Source of the DNA: SKZT01 sp964478625
Lineage (GTDB): Bacteria > Desulfobacterota > Desulfobacteria > Desulfobacterales > SKZT01
DNA length: 24,469 bases
Assembly: GCA_964478625.1 (NCBI GenBank)
Contig: CAYZJH010000053.1
Coordinates: forward strand, 1 to 24,469
Direction of reading: 5' to 3'
A model generated the notes under the pieces. That model saw only the letters and a list, made by a program, of their open reading frames with translations. It did no database searches and was not told the DNA's origin. Below are positions 23,379-24,469 of this stretch, one piece after another. Within the stretch, counting starts at the first letter, position 1. Each line of letters opens with the position of its first letter. Position numbers and translations under genes: made by a program.

Positions 23379-23639
23379 TCAATTGTTTTTCCGGACTGGT
23401 AAAATAATATTTTTCATCCAATCGGAAATCAGATCACCGATTCGTGTCGTCATTGCATATCCGATTGTCGCAATCATCACCCATACCACAAAAACACCTT
23501 CCCGAGGCATCGGCCTTGTTTCAACCACATAAGGGGTAAAAAACCATGCCGCTAAAAGTCCTAATATCAATCGGTAGGTATCCGGAAGAAATAGAATGTA
23601 AAAGATAATGTATGACAGGGTGATCTTGCGTTTCTTCAC
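23379..23639 (-). CDS. Small predicted membrane protein
   Basis: 86-aa basic-N-terminal protein (KKRK) with two or three hydrophobic segments, about 8-17, 23-34 and 46-62 (VFVVWVMIATIGYAM). It has no recognisable domain. Start is GTG 23639, supported by AAAGGAGGAAAT 9 nt upstream, one of the best Shine-Dalgarno sites in the window. It is 95 bp downstream of the gamma-glutamylcyclotransferase-like gene on the same strand, so it could be its own unit or the tail of that one. Function unknown. Confidence 0.6.
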   Translation of the reverse strand: MKKRKITLSYIIFYILFLPDTYRLILGLLAAWFFTPYVVETRPMPREGVFVVWVMIATIGYAMTTRIGDLISDWMKNIILPVRKNN

Positions 23640-23734
23640 AAATGATTTCCTCCTTTAACCAAATGAATAATTGGTATGGTTTGCTTGAGATTCATTATTT
23701 GAAATCTTTTTGTTTTTAGCATGCCAATCAATTG

Positions 23735-24151
23735 TCAAATCGTTTCAAACCCCTTGTATCGTCGGATAAACTCATAGATTCCTTTGGTTTCGAACCATTT
23801 ACAGTCCCAGGGTTTGTTTTCTAAAAGATGGTAAAATTCTTTCCGGAACAAATATGTATCCGTATCAACAATTTTTCCATCTTCTAACTTACACGGCTTT
23901 TTGCACCGTTGGTAAAAATTTCCCTCAAACATATCCAGGCGACAGATGTCTTCATGGCTCACATCAAAATAAATCAGACCGTTGACACTGTCAGACTCAC
24001 GTGTTTCGATCAGGCCTGGATAAGTTTTTTCCCTGATGCATCTTCTTTGAACCCCGAAAATGACACCCGGCATATATCGGTAATTTCCGATGACCACCCT
24101 TGACCATACCGGATAAAACATCAATGATCCATAAGCAAAAATATTCGCCAC
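23735..24151 (-). CDS. Gamma-glutamylcyclotransferase-like (GGCT/AIG2 fold) protein
   Basis: 138-aa single-domain protein of the GGCT/AIG2-like fold. It begins with the substrate-binding loop FAYGSLMF (YGSL at 7-10), has the central PGLIETRESDSVNGLIYFDV stretch, and places the candidate catalytic Glu76 in RLDMFEGNFYQR. Family members cyclise gamma-glutamyl amines or peptides to 5-oxoproline. Substrates of this subgroup are not known. Start is GTG 24151, with only a weak TGGAAAA upstream; the family normally begins a few residues before YGSL, which fits. Its flanks give no pathway context. Confidence 0.82.
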   Translation of the reverse strand: MANIFAYGSLMFYPVWSRVVIGNYRYMPGVIFGVQRRCIREKTYPGLIETRESDSVNGLIYFDVSHEDICRLDMFEGNFYQRCKKPCKLEDGKIVDTDTYLFRKEFYHLLENKPWDCKWFETKGIYEFIRRYKGFETI

Positions 24152-24392
24152 TTATTTTTTCCAGTTTATCGGCAGATTCAGGCATGCCCTATAAAACAGA
24201 TTCATCCATGGATTAAACATGGAACATCATAACTTTTTATTCTTTAAATTTCAAGGATGGGCTTTTCAGAAATTCCCTGCAAAAGTGAAGTCGGGTCGGC
24301 TTCAAGGTAAAAAATTTTAAGTTTTCACACAGAAACAAGGTAAAAATCAGACATCACCCTGAATTCTCGCACGGCCACAAGGGTCGATCTTG
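24152..24392. other. Intergenic region with no supported gene
   Basis: Shorter than 300 bp. It contains only a 6-bp inverted repeat TCCATG-GATTAAA-CATGGA (24205-24223) and AT-rich DNA that may hold the promoter for the gamma-glutamylcyclotransferase-like gene. I see no coding signal. Confidence 0.4.
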
Positions 24393-24427
24393 AAATAAAA
24401 ATGGGCTAGAGTCGTAAACTCTAGCCC
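24393..24427 (-). terminator. Rho-independent terminator of the tRNA gene
   Basis: Perfect 10-bp stem GGGCTAGAGT / ACTCTAGCCC (24403-24412 and 24418-24427) with a 5-nt loop. On the minus strand it is followed by ATTTTTATTTC. It begins 12 nt past the CCA end of the tRNA gene, a normal arrangement. Confidence 0.85.
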
Positions 24428-24438
24428 TTTGATTTTAC

Positions 24439-24469
24439 TGGTGCCGGAGGTCGGAATCGAACCGACATG
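24439..24469 (-). tRNA. 3' end of a tRNA, probably tRNA-Leu (cut by window edge)
   Basis: On the minus strand the sequence reads GTCGG-TTCGATT-CCGAC (a perfect T arm), then the acceptor strand CTCCGGC, discriminator A and encoded CCA. The 5' half lies outside the window, so the anticodon cannot be read. The acceptor would pair with GCCGGAG, a common start for bacterial tRNA-Leu, and A at the discriminator fits Leu. The identity is therefore a reasoned guess; that it is a tRNA is close to certain. Confidence 0.85.

Noticed and set aside
23372..23396. GTCTGGA/TCCGGAC hairpin between convergent genes as a terminator
   Set aside because: The stem is only 7 bp with one G-U pair, and no T-run follows directly on either strand.
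1..24469. CRISPR array, integrase, transposase or phage genes
   Set aside because: No regularly spaced direct repeats, no Cas proteins, and no recombinase or DDE motifs were seen; the only mobile-like DNA is the short repeat material at 3200-3725 and 7679-7950.

Overview
The window is about 24.5 kb of chromosome with moderate G+C. It most likely comes from a deltaproteobacterium (Desulfobacterota, perhaps Desulfobacterales-like). No 16S or other decisive marker is present, so this is an inference. It rests on the density of hybrid histidine kinases, a Tll0287-like c-heme sensor ending in a four-cysteine CxxC/CPxC tail, the bacterioferritin, DUF1848, PA2778/PA2779-type genes, and dispersed GTCATTCC-type palindromes.

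Layout, left to right. (1) 305-1300 (+) is a CsgG/FlgT-like lipoprotein that converges on a DUF1848-dusB pair (minus, overlapping by 26 nt). (2) 3200-3725 is a gene-free block of degenerate repeats. It contains a 122-bp palindromic repeat and a 95-bp element that recurs, inverted and 76% identical, at 7829-7923. (3) 3735-5314 (minus) is an operon PA2779-like membrane protein > C39-like peptidase lipoprotein > TPR lipoprotein. (4) 5656-6404 (minus) is a small acidic protein plus bacterioferritin, with a plausible sigma-70 promoter and a rho-independent terminator. (5) 6611-7420 (minus) is a lone PstS-like periplasmic binding protein with no transporter beside it. (6) 7953-10205 (minus) is a membrane heme-c sensor (Tll0287-HAMP-coiled coil-4Cys) followed by a GAF-GAF protein. 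(7) 10599-14498 (+) is a DctB-like dCache hybrid kinase (HK-REC-REC) followed by a TauE/SafE-like membrane protein that converges on ubiE/menG (minus). (8) 15613-23370 (+) is a tightly packed signalling operon: a 54-aa ORF, a cytosolic REC-HK-REC-REC, a periplasmic sugar-binding-type lipoprotein, a dCache-HAMP-GAF-PAS-HisKA_2 kinase, and a REC-PAS-HisKA_3 kinase. (9) 23379-24151 (minus) holds a small membrane protein and a gamma-glutamylcyclotransferase-like gene. (10) The right edge holds the 3' end of a probable tRNA-Leu (minus) with its terminator.

The main theme is signal input. At least four histidine kinases and five non-kinase or binding-protein sensors lie in about 16 kb, yet no DNA-binding response regulator, diguanylate cyclase or Hpt protein is encoded here. 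The operon at 15.6-23.4 kb looks like a self-contained phosphorelay in which a periplasmic ligand-binding lipoprotein may feed a membrane kinase, with outputs encoded elsewhere. One of its receiver domains has Glu in place of the phosphoacceptor Asp. That operon and the paired 95-bp repeat are the least ordinary parts of the window.
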